Assembly (NCBI GenBank): GCA_002495845.1
Contig: DAHF01000081.1
Location: 1-5,958 of the forward strand
From: Sulfolobus sp. UBA167
Lineage (GTDB): Archaea > Thermoproteota > Thermoprotei_A > Sulfolobales > Sulfolobaceae
Direction: 5' to 3'
DNA: 5,958 bases
Notes under the pieces: generated by a model
What the model saw: the letters and a program-made list of their open reading frames with translations, nothing else
Told to the model about the DNA's origin: nothing
Databases searched by the model: none
Part shown: one piece after another, positions 5,934 through 5,958 of the stretch
How positions within the stretch are numbered: the stretch's first letter is position 1
Layout: the number at the start of each line of letters is the position of its first letter
Made by a program: the position numbers and the translations under genes

Positions 5934-5958
5934 GACGAAAAGCGAGTGAACTATTTTT
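5931..5958 (+). CDS. Possible start of a third gene, running off the window
   Basis: ATG at 5931 opens a frame (MDEKRVNYF...) that remains open to the window edge, 16 bp after the PNGase stop. A GAGGT at 5925-5929 resembles a ribosome binding site but sits only one base before the ATG, which is too close. Nine codons are not enough to name a product. The alternative is that this is 3' untranslated sequence ending in the T run at 5954-5958. Confidence 0.2.
5954..5958 (+). terminator. Possible T-run terminator of the operon
   Basis: At least five T end the window, 40 bp after the PNGase stop. Archaeal transcripts often terminate in such T tracts. The run is cut by the window edge, so its full length is unknown, and it conflicts with reading 5931-5958 as coding. 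Confidence 0.3.

Overview
The window reads as a piece of a thermoacidophilic Sulfolobales genome (Crenarchaeota). The supporting signs are heavy use of AGG/AGA for Arg and ATA for Ile, a TATA-like box placed where a leaderless transcript would start at the first ATG, a GGTGA-type ribosome binding site in front of the second gene, and two secreted proteins crowded with N-glycosylation sequons and almost free of cysteine. The coding DNA is of moderate G+C by eye, which would suit Metallosphaera or a similar genus better than the AT-rich Sulfolobus/Saccharolobus. The genus is a guess.

Positions 1-123 hold the right-hand end of an IS200/IS605 (IS1341-like) element pointing rightward. They include the last codons of a TnpB-type gene (TMNQEA signature), a 7-bp hairpin closed by a UUCG tetraloop, and the terminal GCCC...GGGGT hairpin followed by AGTTCAC. 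This is the layout of a TnpB omega-RNA 3' end. The DNA just outside it (guide position) contains a small inverted repeat and a perfect 15-bp tandem duplication. Positions 124-245 are an AT-rich intergenic promoter region with an imperfect 16-bp palindrome, a 7-bp inverted repeat and two possible TATA boxes.

Positions 246-5914 are a two-gene operon on the + strand. The first gene encodes a very large (about 1266 aa) membrane-anchored sedolisin (peptidase family S53): signal peptide, pro-kumamolisin activation domain, catalytic domain with the Glu/Asp/Asp/Ser set, about 670 residues of beta-rich extension, and a C-terminal membrane helix. The second gene overlaps it by 4 bp (ATGA) and encodes a secreted homologue of plant/fungal PNGase A, the acidic peptide:N-glycanase that releases whole N-glycans from Asn. 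Together they look like an acid-stable extracellular module that strips N-glycans from glycoproteins and cuts the polypeptide, for nutrient scavenging or S-layer turnover. That joint role is inference, but it fits the known Asn-linked chitobiose core of Sulfolobus N-glycans. The catalytic domain has apparently lost both aspartate ligands of the classical sedolisin calcium site.

The last 44 bases hold a short inverted repeat, a T run, and an ATG-initiated frame that runs off the window and might be a third gene.
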